From Candidatus Falkowbacteria bacterium UBA2355 (GTDB lineage Bacteria > Patescibacteriota > Patescibacteriia > Patescibacteriales > Patescibacteriaceae): 26,544 nt of DNA. The notes under the pieces are model-generated. The model was not told the origin of the DNA and ran no database searches. It saw only the letters and a list, made by a program, of their open reading frames with translations. Positions 20,779 to 26,544 of this stretch are shown here, piece by piece (the stretch's first letter is position 1; each line of letters begins with the position of its first letter). The stretch lies in contig DDTV01000007.1 in assembly GCA_002344425.1 (NCBI GenBank), forward strand, positions 1 to 26,544, in the 5' to 3' direction. Both the position numbers and the translations under genes were made by a program.

Positions 20779-21982
20779 AATCATCTTGCATCTCGACATG
20801 AATTCTTATTTTGCTTCAGTCGAGCAGCAAGCCAACCCCTTTTTGCGCAATAAGCCGGTTGCGGTTTGCGCTTATCTTTCGCCGCGCGGTACGATTATTG
20901 CTTCTTCGGCCGAAGCCAAGGCTAAAGGCGTCAGAGTCGGCGTCGGCGTTGAACAAGCCAAACTGCTTGAGCCCAAAACCATCTTTGTTGAAAATGAACC
21001 GGCCAAATATCGCTGTGTCACTAAGCGCATCTTTGCGATTATGGCCGAGTATTCGGACAAACTTGAACCTTATTCAATTGATGAGGCCTTTCTTGAATTG
21101 GGCGAGTGGGTTAAAGACTTCAAACAAGCCGAAGCCATTGGACTTGAAATCAAAAAGCGCATTTTCAATGAAGTCGGCGAATACTTAAAATGTTCAATCG
21201 GCATTTCTTATACTAAATTTCTCGCCAAATTTGCCGGCGATATCGCGCCCAAAAACGGCTTACTGATTATTAGCCCCGACAATCTTGAGACTCATTTAAA
21301 TCGCGAACTGACCGAGGCTTGGGGCATTGGTCGGGCGATGTCTGTGCGCTTGCGCCTTATGGGCATTGCGACTTTGGCCGAGCTCAAAGCCGCCGATCCG
21401 ATTATTTTAAAAAGGTGGCTCGGTATCTATGGATATTATTTATGGTGCAATGTTAATGGTCGGGAAATTACGGTAATCAATCGCGGGGCACGGCCGCCGA
21501 AATCAATCGGACATTCTTATTGTTTAGCCAAACGTACCCGTGAAAAAAATTATCTGCGTACGGTGCTGGCCAAGCTCTGCGAAAAAACCGGGCGCCGTCT
21601 GCGCAATCTGGAGCTTGAAGGCAAAAGTGCAACCCTTTATCTGCAATATATGAACGGCGGGCACCTGACTAAAACAATTCATGCCGCCGATGGTTTTTTT
21701 ACAACGCAGGAATTTCTGGCGCCGCTTTATGATTTTATTACCGATCAAGAGTTAGAGGGAGCCGTGCGGATGATGGCTCTTACTTTGACCAAACTTTCTC
21801 CGGTAACCGAGCAACTCGGACTTTTTAAAAATCGCTTAAAAATAAAAAACGCCTCGCGGGCGATGGATAAGATCAATAACCGTTTTGGTGAATATACGGT
21901 AACCAGCGGCTTATTGTTCGATACGGAACATATTGCTCGCGACCGCGTCGGCTTCAGAAAGACGGTAAGTTTTGAGGAATAA
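20768..21982 (+). CDS. dinB: Y-family DNA polymerase (DinB/Pol IV-like)
   Basis: A 404-aa translesion polymerase. D10 in LHLDMNSYFASVE and D105-E106 in YSIDEAFLEL are the catalytic acids; CSIGISYTKFLAKFAGDIAPKNG is the palm/thumb signature; EAWGIGRAMSVRL is the helix-hairpin-helix region; a little-finger domain follows at about 240-345. QLGLF at 349-353 fits the beta-clamp binding motif. It may be DinB or a UmuC-like enzyme: the Cys-Gly LexA-like neighbour recalls UmuD, but the clamp motif position and length favour Pol IV. It is divergent from lexA and is expected to be SOS-induced. Confidence 0.92.
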   Translation: MKAKIILHLDMNSYFASVEQQANPFLRNKPVAVCAYLSPRGTIIASSAEAKAKGVRVGVGVEQAKLLEPKTIFVENEPAKYRCVTKRIFAIMAEYSDKLEPYSIDEAFLELGEWVKDFKQAEAIGLEIKKRIFNEVGEYLKCSIGISYTKFLAKFAGDIAPKNGLLIISPDNLETHLNRELTEAWGIGRAMSVRLRLMGIATLAELKAADPIILKRWLGIYGYYLWCNVNGREITVINRGARPPKSIGHSYCLAKRTREKNYLRTVLAKLCEKTGRRLRNLELEGKSATLYLQYMNGGHLTKTIHAADGFFTTQEFLAPLYDFITDQELEGAVRMMALTLTKLSPVTEQLGLFKNRLKIKNASRAMDKINNRFGEYTVTSGLLFDTEHIARDRVGFRKTVSFEE

Positions 21983-22008
21983 AAAAGGCTCAGTTATTTA
22001 ACTGAGCC
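21981..22008 (-). terminator. Terminator between the polymerase and the helicase genes
   Basis: A 9-bp stem GGCTCAGTT / AACTGAGCC (21987-21995 with 22000-22008, 4-nt loop). On the minus strand six Ts follow, so it ends helicase transcription. On the plus strand it follows the polymerase stop by 4 nt but has no T run, so it may end that transcript less well. Confidence 0.85.
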
Positions 22009-22025
22009 AGTAATTCTAATAGGTT

Positions 22026-24308
22026 CTACGATAGAAACTTTTTCCAACCGGGAAAATCTTTATAAAAAGATCCCAAATTGGGTGGTAGCTTAGGATCAAG
22101 CGTATATTTAGCATAATATTCAGCCCCTGTCATAATACCCAATGCTTTTGCAGCTACGGAAGCTTTCTGCCAGGTCACATAATAATTGGTCAAGAAAACC
22201 TTCCAACCCGGAAAATCTTTATAGAATTTATCTGGATTAGGGGGTAACTTTTTATCAGAAAAGGCTTTCTTATGATAATCTTCTTCACTCTTAATATTAT
22301 TTAATTTTTTAGTTGCCTCGGAGGCTTCTTTCCAATTATCATAATACTGGCTTAAGAAGATATGCCACCCGGGAAAATCTCTGTAGTGCTTATCGGGGTG
22401 TGGCGGCAGTTTTTTATCAAGGAAGGCATTTTCGTAATAATCCAATTCGCTGTTAATAATATTCAACTTTTTAGCAGCTGCTGCCGCTGTTTTCCAATTA
22501 AGGTAATAGCGGGCATTGGCCAGAAATAAATCCCAGTCGGGAAAATCCGGGTAACATCGAGCAGGAAAGCGAGGGAGTCTTGGATCCTGAGCATGTTTTT
22601 CAACATACTCTAACCGATTCTTAATACCAAGCTTTGCAACCGCGTCAGAAGCTTCCTCTAGTGTTGCGTAAATTCCTGGACTTAAGAATTTAATGATTCC
22701 AGGAAAGTCTGAATAGAACTTTCTTGGCGAAGAAGGCAGACGAGGATCTAATTTGTATTTAGATTCATAGCCATTTTCTCCTTCCCAACCTGTTATACCC
22801 AATGCTTTGGCCGCCTTGCCCGCTTCCTGCCAAGTCGGATAAAGATCTGAACCTTTTCGCATTGTCAGCTTCTTCTTGCCGGTTCCCAAGAATACTGGAA
22901 AACCCGGAAAGTCGCTATAACTGTCCTGCGGCTTAGCCAACAACCTTGGATCCTCTTTATATCTTTTTTCATATTCAAAGCGGGTTTTTATGCCAAGTTT
23001 TTTGGCCGCAGCTGATGCTTCTTGCCAACTAGCATAACGTTCCTGCTTGTTGCGCTCTAAAACAGAAAGAAGATTTATTGCCTGCTTCGAGAAGTTAAAA
23101 GTAAAACCACGTCCTTCAACATGTAACGCTTCTTCCGGCAATGTTTCGCCGAATTTAGGCATTAATGCTTTGTGAGCGTGTATTTCAATTTCTTTTGTCA
23201 GATGATAAATTTCTTCTAGCCTGCCAACATTACCAACAAAATCCAAAACTACAACTTTCTCTTTGCCCTCATGAAGACGCAGACCGCGCCCTAACTGCTG
23301 CAAAAATATCCTTCGTGAATCTGTATTTCTTAAAAATACAATCAATTCAGTATCAGGAATATCAATTCCTTCATTGAATTTATCCACTACTAAGATATGG
23401 CGAGCCTTACGCTGTTCAAAAGCCTCAAGCGCTTTATGGTTTTTTGTCGCGCCCTGCTTTGAATGAACCTTGACTGAGGAAGGAAGAATTGAAGCAACAT
23501 GGTTAAGATGTTCGATATTCCGGCAAAAAACTATTGCCTGTTTACCGGTGGCTGATTCTTTTTCTATTTCCTTGCATTGTTCTTCAGTGCGGGCTTCAAT
23601 AAATATTTTTTCATTAATCTGTCTCTCAGTTAAACGAACATTGTCCTCAAAGGCCTCTTTGCAAATTGAGGCTATGATTTCTTCATTAATGCCGTCTGAT
23701 AAAACTCGATAATCAACCGGTGTCAGCCAGCCCTTGGCAATTGCTTCTGGCAAGCTGTAGTTAACCACTTCTTTTCCGAAGATCTCACGTATATCGATGT
23801 TGTCTTCACGATCCGGTGTTGCGGTAATACCTAGTTTCCAAATCGGCTTAAAATAGTTGAGAACAAAAGCGAAGGTCTCTGCCTGTGAATGGTGACTTTC
23901 ATCAACTACCAGATACTTAAAATGCTCCGAGGAAAAAACATTTCCGTTGTTGCTTTCAAGATTACTGAGAATTGATTGAAAGGTAGCAAAAACAAAGTTG
24001 CATTGGTCCGCGTTCTTGGTTTTTTTCTTGCCGAAGAACTTTGCGTAAGTCCAGTTGTTTCCGAAAAGCTTTTTAAACTTCTTATACGTTTGCATTAAGA
24101 TGCCATTTTCATGACACACAAACAAAACAGTATCGCCCGGTTTAAGAAAGTATTTCAAAACAAACATTGTAACGATTGTCTTGCCCAATCCTGTTGCCAT
24201 TACCATTAAAGCCCGAGCTGACCTCTCTAAGGCAGCTACGATCTTTCGGAAGGCTGGGAGTTGATACTTATGTAGCGTGATTTTTTTATTATTTTTTTTA
24301 TGTGCCAT
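22026..24308 (-). CDS. SF2 DEAD/DEAH-type helicase with six C-terminal tandem repeats
   Basis: A 760-aa protein. Residues 1-400 form a superfamily 2 helicase of the type I restriction/UvrB-like (ResIII) group: Q motif region HKYQ 13-16, Walker A ATGLGKT 38-44, DESH 136-139, TATP 162-165, FNEGIDIP 311-318 and QQLGRGLRLH 337-346. Residues 424-760 are six repeats of about 52-56 aa (424-475, 489-543, 546-597, 600-653, 655-708, 709-760), each with W-x-E-A-S-x-A-A-K-x-L-G-I, a tyrosine helix, DP-x-LP-x-x-P and YxDFPGWxxFL. They resemble the short repeat units attached to some phage-type integrases and algal/viral proteins and probably bind DNA. No nuclease or methylase partner is next to it. A palindrome covers its -10 box. 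Confidence 0.85.
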   Translation of the reverse strand: MAHKKNNKKITLHKYQLPAFRKIVAALERSARALMVMATGLGKTIVTMFVLKYFLKPGDTVLFVCHENGILMQTYKKFKKLFGNNWTYAKFFGKKKTKNADQCNFVFATFQSILSNLESNNGNVFSSEHFKYLVVDESHHSQAETFAFVLNYFKPIWKLGITATPDREDNIDIREIFGKEVVNYSLPEAIAKGWLTPVDYRVLSDGINEEIIASICKEAFEDNVRLTERQINEKIFIEARTEEQCKEIEKESATGKQAIVFCRNIEHLNHVASILPSSVKVHSKQGATKNHKALEAFEQRKARHILVVDKFNEGIDIPDTELIVFLRNTDSRRIFLQQLGRGLRLHEGKEKVVVLDFVGNVGRLEEIYHLTKEIEIHAHKALMPKFGETLPEEALHVEGRGFTFNFSKQAINLLSVLERNKQERYASWQEASAAAKKLGIKTRFEYEKRYKEDPRLLAKPQDSYSDFPGFPVFLGTGKKKLTMRKGSDLYPTWQEAGKAAKALGITGWEGENGYESKYKLDPRLPSSPRKFYSDFPGIIKFLSPGIYATLEEASDAVAKLGIKNRLEYVEKHAQDPRLPRFPARCYPDFPDWDLFLANARYYLNWKTAAAAAKKLNIINSELDYYENAFLDKKLPPHPDKHYRDFPGWHIFLSQYYDNWKEASEATKKLNNIKSEEDYHKKAFSDKKLPPNPDKFYKDFPGWKVFLTNYYVTWQKASVAAKALGIMTGAEYYAKYTLDPKLPPNLGSFYKDFPGWKKFLS
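22029..23039 (-). repeat. Six tandem protein repeats (YxDFPGWxxFL type) in the helicase tail
   Basis: The repeats are clear at protein level (about 40-70 percent alike by eye) but have diverged at DNA level. The last three are closest to one another, which suggests later duplications at the C-terminal end. Key residues per unit: an entry W, AA or AS pairs, LG/LN-I turn, D/DK-x-LPP-x-P, then Y-x-DFPGW and FL. Confidence 0.85.
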
Positions 24309-24367
24309 TTTATTTTTATTTAGTTTTCAAAAGCCTCAAAAAGGCCTAAGAAAACCAAACAAAAATA

Positions 24368-24386
24368 ATATGTTATAATAACATAT
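24368..24386 (-). promoter_or_regulatory. Palindromic operator over the helicase -10 box
   Basis: ATATGTTATAATAACATAT is a perfect palindrome around one central base (9-bp arms). It covers the -10 box of the promoter at 24375-24403. A dimeric repressor or the helicase repeats themselves could bind it; neither is shown. Confidence 0.5.
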
Positions 24387-24403
24387 ATTTTATAAAAAGT
24401 CAA
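24375..24403 (-). promoter_or_regulatory. Helicase promoter
   Basis: On the minus strand TTGACT (24398-24403) and TATTAT (24375-24380) are 17 bp apart. The leader to ATG 24308 is about 60 nt, AT-rich and without a Shine-Dalgarno site. Confidence 0.7.
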
Positions 24404-24426
24404 TAGCTATCTAAGAATGTTGTTGT

Positions 24427-24499
24427 GGGCGCACAAGGATTCGAACCCTGGACCCCCTCGGTGTAAACGAGGTGCTCTAACCAGCTGAGCTATGCGCCC
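24427..24499 (-). tRNA. tRNA-Val(UAC)
   Basis: A 73-nt tRNA. GGGCGCA pairs with TGCGCCC in the acceptor arm, the anticodon loop TTTACAC carries TAC, and the T arm is CAGGGTTCGAATCC. Discriminator A; CCA is not encoded. The HD-hydrolase gene stops 7 nt before its 5' end. Confidence 0.95.
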
Positions 24500-24506
24500 T
24501 AAAATA

Positions 24507-25160
24507 TTACATTTCGCCGTTCCATTCCTTATAAAAACGCTCTAAATACTCTTTCATATAACGATGCCGATCTTCGGCTAATTTCTTGCCGGAGACGGTG
24601 TTCATTCTGTCTTTTAACAACAATAGTTTTTCATAAAAATGGTTAATGGTCGTTGATTGATTATTAAAGTAACTTTCTTTATCTTTATGTTCCCGAGCGG
24701 CTTCAGAGGGATTATGCATCGATCGCTTCATAAATCCGCCGTAAGCAAAGGCGCGAGCAATACCAATCGCTCCGATTGCATCCAATCGATCGGCATCCTG
24801 CACGATTTTACCTTCAAGGCTTGTTAATTTATTTTCAACCGCGGCTCCTTTAAAAGAAATATGTTTGATTATTTCGCAGACCTGGTCAATAATTGATTCC
24901 TCAACATTATACTTTTTCAATAGCGCGGTCGCCTTGGCTGGACCAATGCTTTCATCGCCCTTATGAAATTTCCAATCAGCAATATCATGCAGCAATGCGC
25001 CAAGTTCCACAATGAACAAATCGGCTTTTTCATCGCTTGCGATATGTTTCGCATTATTCCAAACTCGAAGAATATGCCACCAATCATGCCCTGAAGCCTC
25101 GTTGCTGAATTCTTGTTTCAGCTCTTCGGCAATATGTTGGATGATTTCCTGTTGATTCAT
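24507..25160 (-). CDS. HD-domain phosphohydrolase (YedJ/YpgQ-like)
   Basis: A 217-aa HD-superfamily metal-dependent phosphohydrolase. H25 (GHDWWH), H58-D59 (ALLHDIADWKF), H100 (IIKHISFKG) and D122/D124 (QDADRLDAIGAIGIARAF) give the full HD set of the YedJ/YpgQ group. Some relatives act as nucleotide pyrophosphatases, but the substrate here is unknown. The open frame reaches back to 25220, but those 20 codons lie in tRNA-Leu; the start at 25160 is the first Met outside it. It begins 5 nt after the tRNA-Leu CCA and ends 7 nt before tRNA-Val, so its mRNA may be cut out from between two tRNAs. Confidence 0.9.
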   Translation of the reverse strand: MNQQEIIQHIAEELKQEFSNEASGHDWWHILRVWNNAKHIASDEKADLFIVELGALLHDIADWKFHKGDESIGPAKATALLKKYNVEESIIDQVCEIIKHISFKGAAVENKLTSLEGKIVQDADRLDAIGAIGIARAFAYGGFMKRSMHNPSEAAREHKDKESYFNNQSTTINHFYEKLLLLKDRMNTVSGKKLAEDRHRYMKEYLERFYKEWNGEM

Positions 25161-25165
25161 ATTCT

Positions 25166-25252
25166 TGGTGCGGATAGGGAGACTTGAACTCCCACAGGGT
25201 TGCCCCCACAAGCCCCTCAAGCTTGCGTGTCTACCAATTTCACCATATCCGC
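25166..25252 (-). tRNA. tRNA-Leu(GAG), CCA encoded
   Basis: A class II tRNA of 87 nt counting the encoded CCA (84 without). GCGGATA pairs with TATCCGC, the anticodon loop TTGAGGG carries GAG, a long variable arm follows, and GAGTTCAAGTCTC is the T arm. It is the only one of the three tRNAs here with CCA in the DNA. Confidence 0.93.
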
Positions 25253-25254
25253 CT

Positions 25255-25288
25255 AAAAAATTAGCTTAGTTTTAACTAAGCTAATTTT
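25255..25288 (-). terminator. rplS terminator overlapping its last codons
   Basis: AAAATTAGCTTAGTT pairs with AACTAAGCTAATTTT (about 25257-25271 with 25274-25288), then a T run follows on the minus strand. The first arm includes the final codons and the TAG of rplS. It separates rplS from tRNA-Leu, whose 5' end is just 3 nt beyond. Confidence 0.8.
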
Positions 25289-25662
25289 GTTTCCTTGAGA
25301 CGCTTGGTATAGCCGTCTCGCAAATAATAGAGTTTAGCGCGTCTAACCACCGCCTGCTTCATAATTTCAATCTTGGCAATGGTTGGTAAGTTCAAAGGGT
25401 AAATCTTTTCTACGCCAACACCGTCAGAAACCTTGCGCACAGTAATTGTAGAGCCCTTTTCCTTACCGTGCTTACGCGCGATAATTAAACCGTCGAAATA
25501 CTGCAAACGCTCCTTTTCTTCTCCCTTGGGATTAAGTTCTTTAATCTTTTGGTAAATTCGAACCGTCATGCCGGGCTTAAGCTCTTGTTTAATTTCTTCC
25601 AAGCTCTTGGTAGAACCCGTAGCCTTGGCGCCGGTTTTCTTTTTCTTGATAATTTTAGCCAT
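25276..25662 (-). CDS. rplS: Large ribosomal subunit protein bL19
   Basis: A 128-aa bL19. A short basic N-terminal extension (KIIKKKKTGAKATG) precedes the conserved body LKPGMTVRIYQKIKE, RLQYFDGLIIARKHG, STITVRKVSDGVGVEKIYPLN and the C-terminal KQAVVRRAKLYYLRDG. It has its own promoter (25689-25717), placed directly behind clpP, and a terminator that overlaps its 3' end. Confidence 0.96.
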   Translation of the reverse strand: MAKIIKKKKTGAKATGSTKSLEEIKQELKPGMTVRIYQKIKELNPKGEEKERLQYFDGLIIARKHGKEKGSTITVRKVSDGVGVEKIYPLNLPTIAKIEIMKQAVVRRAKLYYLRDGYTKRLKETKLA

Positions 25663-25688
25663 AAAGTAAATAAGTGAACAATGCCAAA

Positions 25689-25717
25689 ATTCTATAATAA
25701 TAAGGCCTGCCTGTCAA
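25689..25717 (-). promoter_or_regulatory. rplS promoter
   Basis: On the minus strand TTGACA (25712-25717) and TAGAAT (25689-25694) are 17 bp apart. It starts 5 bp after the clpP stop. The leader is about 20 nt. Confidence 0.8.
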
Positions 25718-25721
25718 GCTC

Positions 25722-26300
25722 TTACTTAGTAATAATTTTATCGATAATACCGTATTTTTTAGCCTCTTCCGTAGTCATAAAACGATCGCGGTCAGTATCC
25801 TTTTCAACCGAAGCGACATTTTGTCCAGTATGTTTGGCTAAAATTTTGTTCAATTTGTCCTTAATATGCAAAATATGTTCACTGCGAATCTTAATATCCG
25901 AGGCCTGGCCTTCAAAGCCACCCATCACTTGGTGAATCATTATTTCCGAATTAGGCAAAGCAAAGCGCTTGCCCGGCGCTCCCGCCGCTAGTAAGGTCGC
26001 CCCCATTGAGGCCGCTAAACCGACGCAAATCGTCGAGACATCGGCCTTAACATATTGCATCGTGTCATAAATCGCCAAACCAGCCGTCACCGAACCGCCA
26101 GGGGTATTAATGTAAAATTTAATATCCTTATCTTTGTTTTCCGCATCAAGAAATAAGAATTGGGCGATAATATTGTTGGCGACATGGTCGGTAATCGGTT
26201 CGCCTAAAAAAATAATGCGGTCTTTTAAAAGCCGGGAATAAATATCATAAGCCCGTTCGTATTGGCCGCTTTTTTCAATAACTGTTGGTATAAGAGGCAT
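25722..26300 (-). CDS. clpP: ATP-dependent Clp protease proteolytic subunit ClpP
   Basis: A 192-aa self-compartmentalising serine protease subunit. Catalytic triad: S98 in GLAASMGA, H123 in SEIMIHQV and D172 in TDRDRF. The N-terminal MPLIPTVIEKSGQYERAYDIYSRLL gives the axial loop and the hydrophobic handle, and YGIIDKI closes the protein. It works with ClpX or ClpC, which are not in the window. A TATTAT at 26314-26319 on the minus strand may be its -10, with a leader of about 7 nt; the -35 is weak. Confidence 0.97.
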   Translation of the reverse strand: MPLIPTVIEKSGQYERAYDIYSRLLKDRIIFLGEPITDHVANNIIAQFLFLDAENKDKDIKFYINTPGGSVTAGLAIYDTMQYVKADVSTICVGLAASMGATLLAAGAPGKRFALPNSEIMIHQVMGGFEGQASDIKIRSEHILHIKDKLNKILAKHTGQNVASVEKDTDRDRFMTTEEAKKYGIIDKIITK

Positions 26301-26364
26301 AGTGATGATTTAGATAATAGTGCAAAAACTATAGCAGAAAATAAAGTTTTTTTCAAGCTTTATC

Positions 26365-26393
26365 TTGACAATGTCCTATATTTTATCTATACT
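26365..26393 (+). promoter_or_regulatory. Strong promoter of the gene at the right edge
   Basis: TTGACA (26365-26370) and TATACT (26388-26393) are 17 bp apart. Start near 26400, leader about 40 nt. Confidence 0.85.
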
Positions 26394-26439
26394 GCTTTGG
26401 TTGCTCATTTTACATAATTTATTAAGCCGAGGAGGAAAA

Positions 26440-26544
26440 ATGAAACAAGGGATTTTGAATCAACAAAATCTAATTGAAAATAATCCTGTAGCTGTAAAAG
26501 AATTTTTAAAAAAACAAGCCAGTCAACCGCCTGGTGCTAGCTCG
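26440..26544 (+). CDS. Partial gene, 5' end only (35 codons), unknown
   Basis: An ATG at 26440 follows GAGGAGG by 5-6 nt, the best ribosome site of the window, and a strong promoter. The 35 visible codons (MKQGILNQQNL, then NNPVAVKEFLKKQ and SQPPGASS) stay open to the edge. The peptide is polar, without signal peptide, and starts with a helix that runs into a Pro/Ser/Gly stretch. No family can be named from this. Confidence 0.65.
   Translation, partial: MKQGILNQQNLIENNPVAVKEFLKKQASQPPGASS

Noticed and set aside
22029..23039. CRISPR or DNA tandem-repeat array
   Set aside because: The periodicity is in the protein; the DNA copies have diverged and there are no constant repeats with spacers.
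25161..25220. N-terminal extension of the HD-hydrolase gene to 25220
   Set aside because: It lies in tRNA-Leu(GAG), and the extra residues have no HD-family likeness.
82..26544. TGA recoded as glycine (code 25)
   Set aside because: Several genes end with TGA in exact ATGA overlaps with the next start, and no conserved domain reads through TGA.

Overview
The window reads as a chromosomal segment of a Patescibacteria (Candidate Phyla Radiation) bacterium. The signs are compact overlapping operons, short versions of housekeeping proteins (131-aa LspA, 62-aa L32), small families common in that group (GIY-YIG, YgjP-type metallopeptidase, DUF1428, DUF4389) and almost no Shine-Dalgarno sites. TGA is used as an ordinary stop (nusB, the beta-lactamase-like gene and the O-antigen-ligase gene all end in ATGA overlaps), which excludes the code-25 Gracilibacteria and Absconditabacteria. 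This placement is inference from gene content; no 16S gene is present.

Layout. 82-5370 (-) is a five-gene cell-surface and RNA operon: DUF4389 membrane protein, anchored beta-lactamase-like hydrolase, Cache/cohesin-like surface protein, TspO, and a beta-CASP ribonuclease-like protein. 5413-6620 (-) is an isolated secreted beta-rich protein with a perfect consensus promoter, a Shine-Dalgarno site and its own terminator. 6635-10335 (-) is an accessory block: YgjP metallopeptidase, small GIY-YIG protein, then an AT-richer three-gene cassette (MazG-like pyrophosphohydrolase, GIY-YIG/DUF2075 helicase, McrB-N-like/PD-(D/E)XK nuclease) that looks like a defence system. 10467-15682 (-) holds DUF1428, an uncharacterised protein next to tRNA-Ser(CGA), an RluB-type pseudouridine synthase, an O-antigen-ligase-like protein, an EamA transporter and a GH1 glycosidase. 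15732-17970 (+) is the core run rpmF-nusB-rnc-traR/dksA-like-lspA, meeting tsaE tail to tail. 18414-22008 holds an orphan protein, a methyltransferase and LexA (-), divergent from a DUF6504-like gene and a Y-family polymerase (+). 22026-24308 (-) is an SF2 helicase with six C-terminal tandem repeats. 24427-26300 (-) carries tRNA-Val, an HD hydrolase, tRNA-Leu, rplS and clpP. A gene running off the right edge starts at 26440 (+).

How it fits together. LexA and the polymerase face each other across a shared promoter and operator region, so they form a plausible SOS/translesion module. The GH1/EamA/ligase/RluB genes are one translationally coupled operon. Two protein genes (10898-11410 and 24507-25160) begin exactly 5 nt after a tRNA 3' end, and the genes before the adjacent tRNAs stop exactly 7 nt before the tRNA 5' end, which suggests tRNA processing shapes the mRNAs. 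The best candidate for an undescribed system is the cassette at 7462-10335; the repeat-bearing helicase is second. No CRISPR array, insertion sequence, rRNA or replication origin was seen, and no stretch longer than 300 bases lacks a gene.
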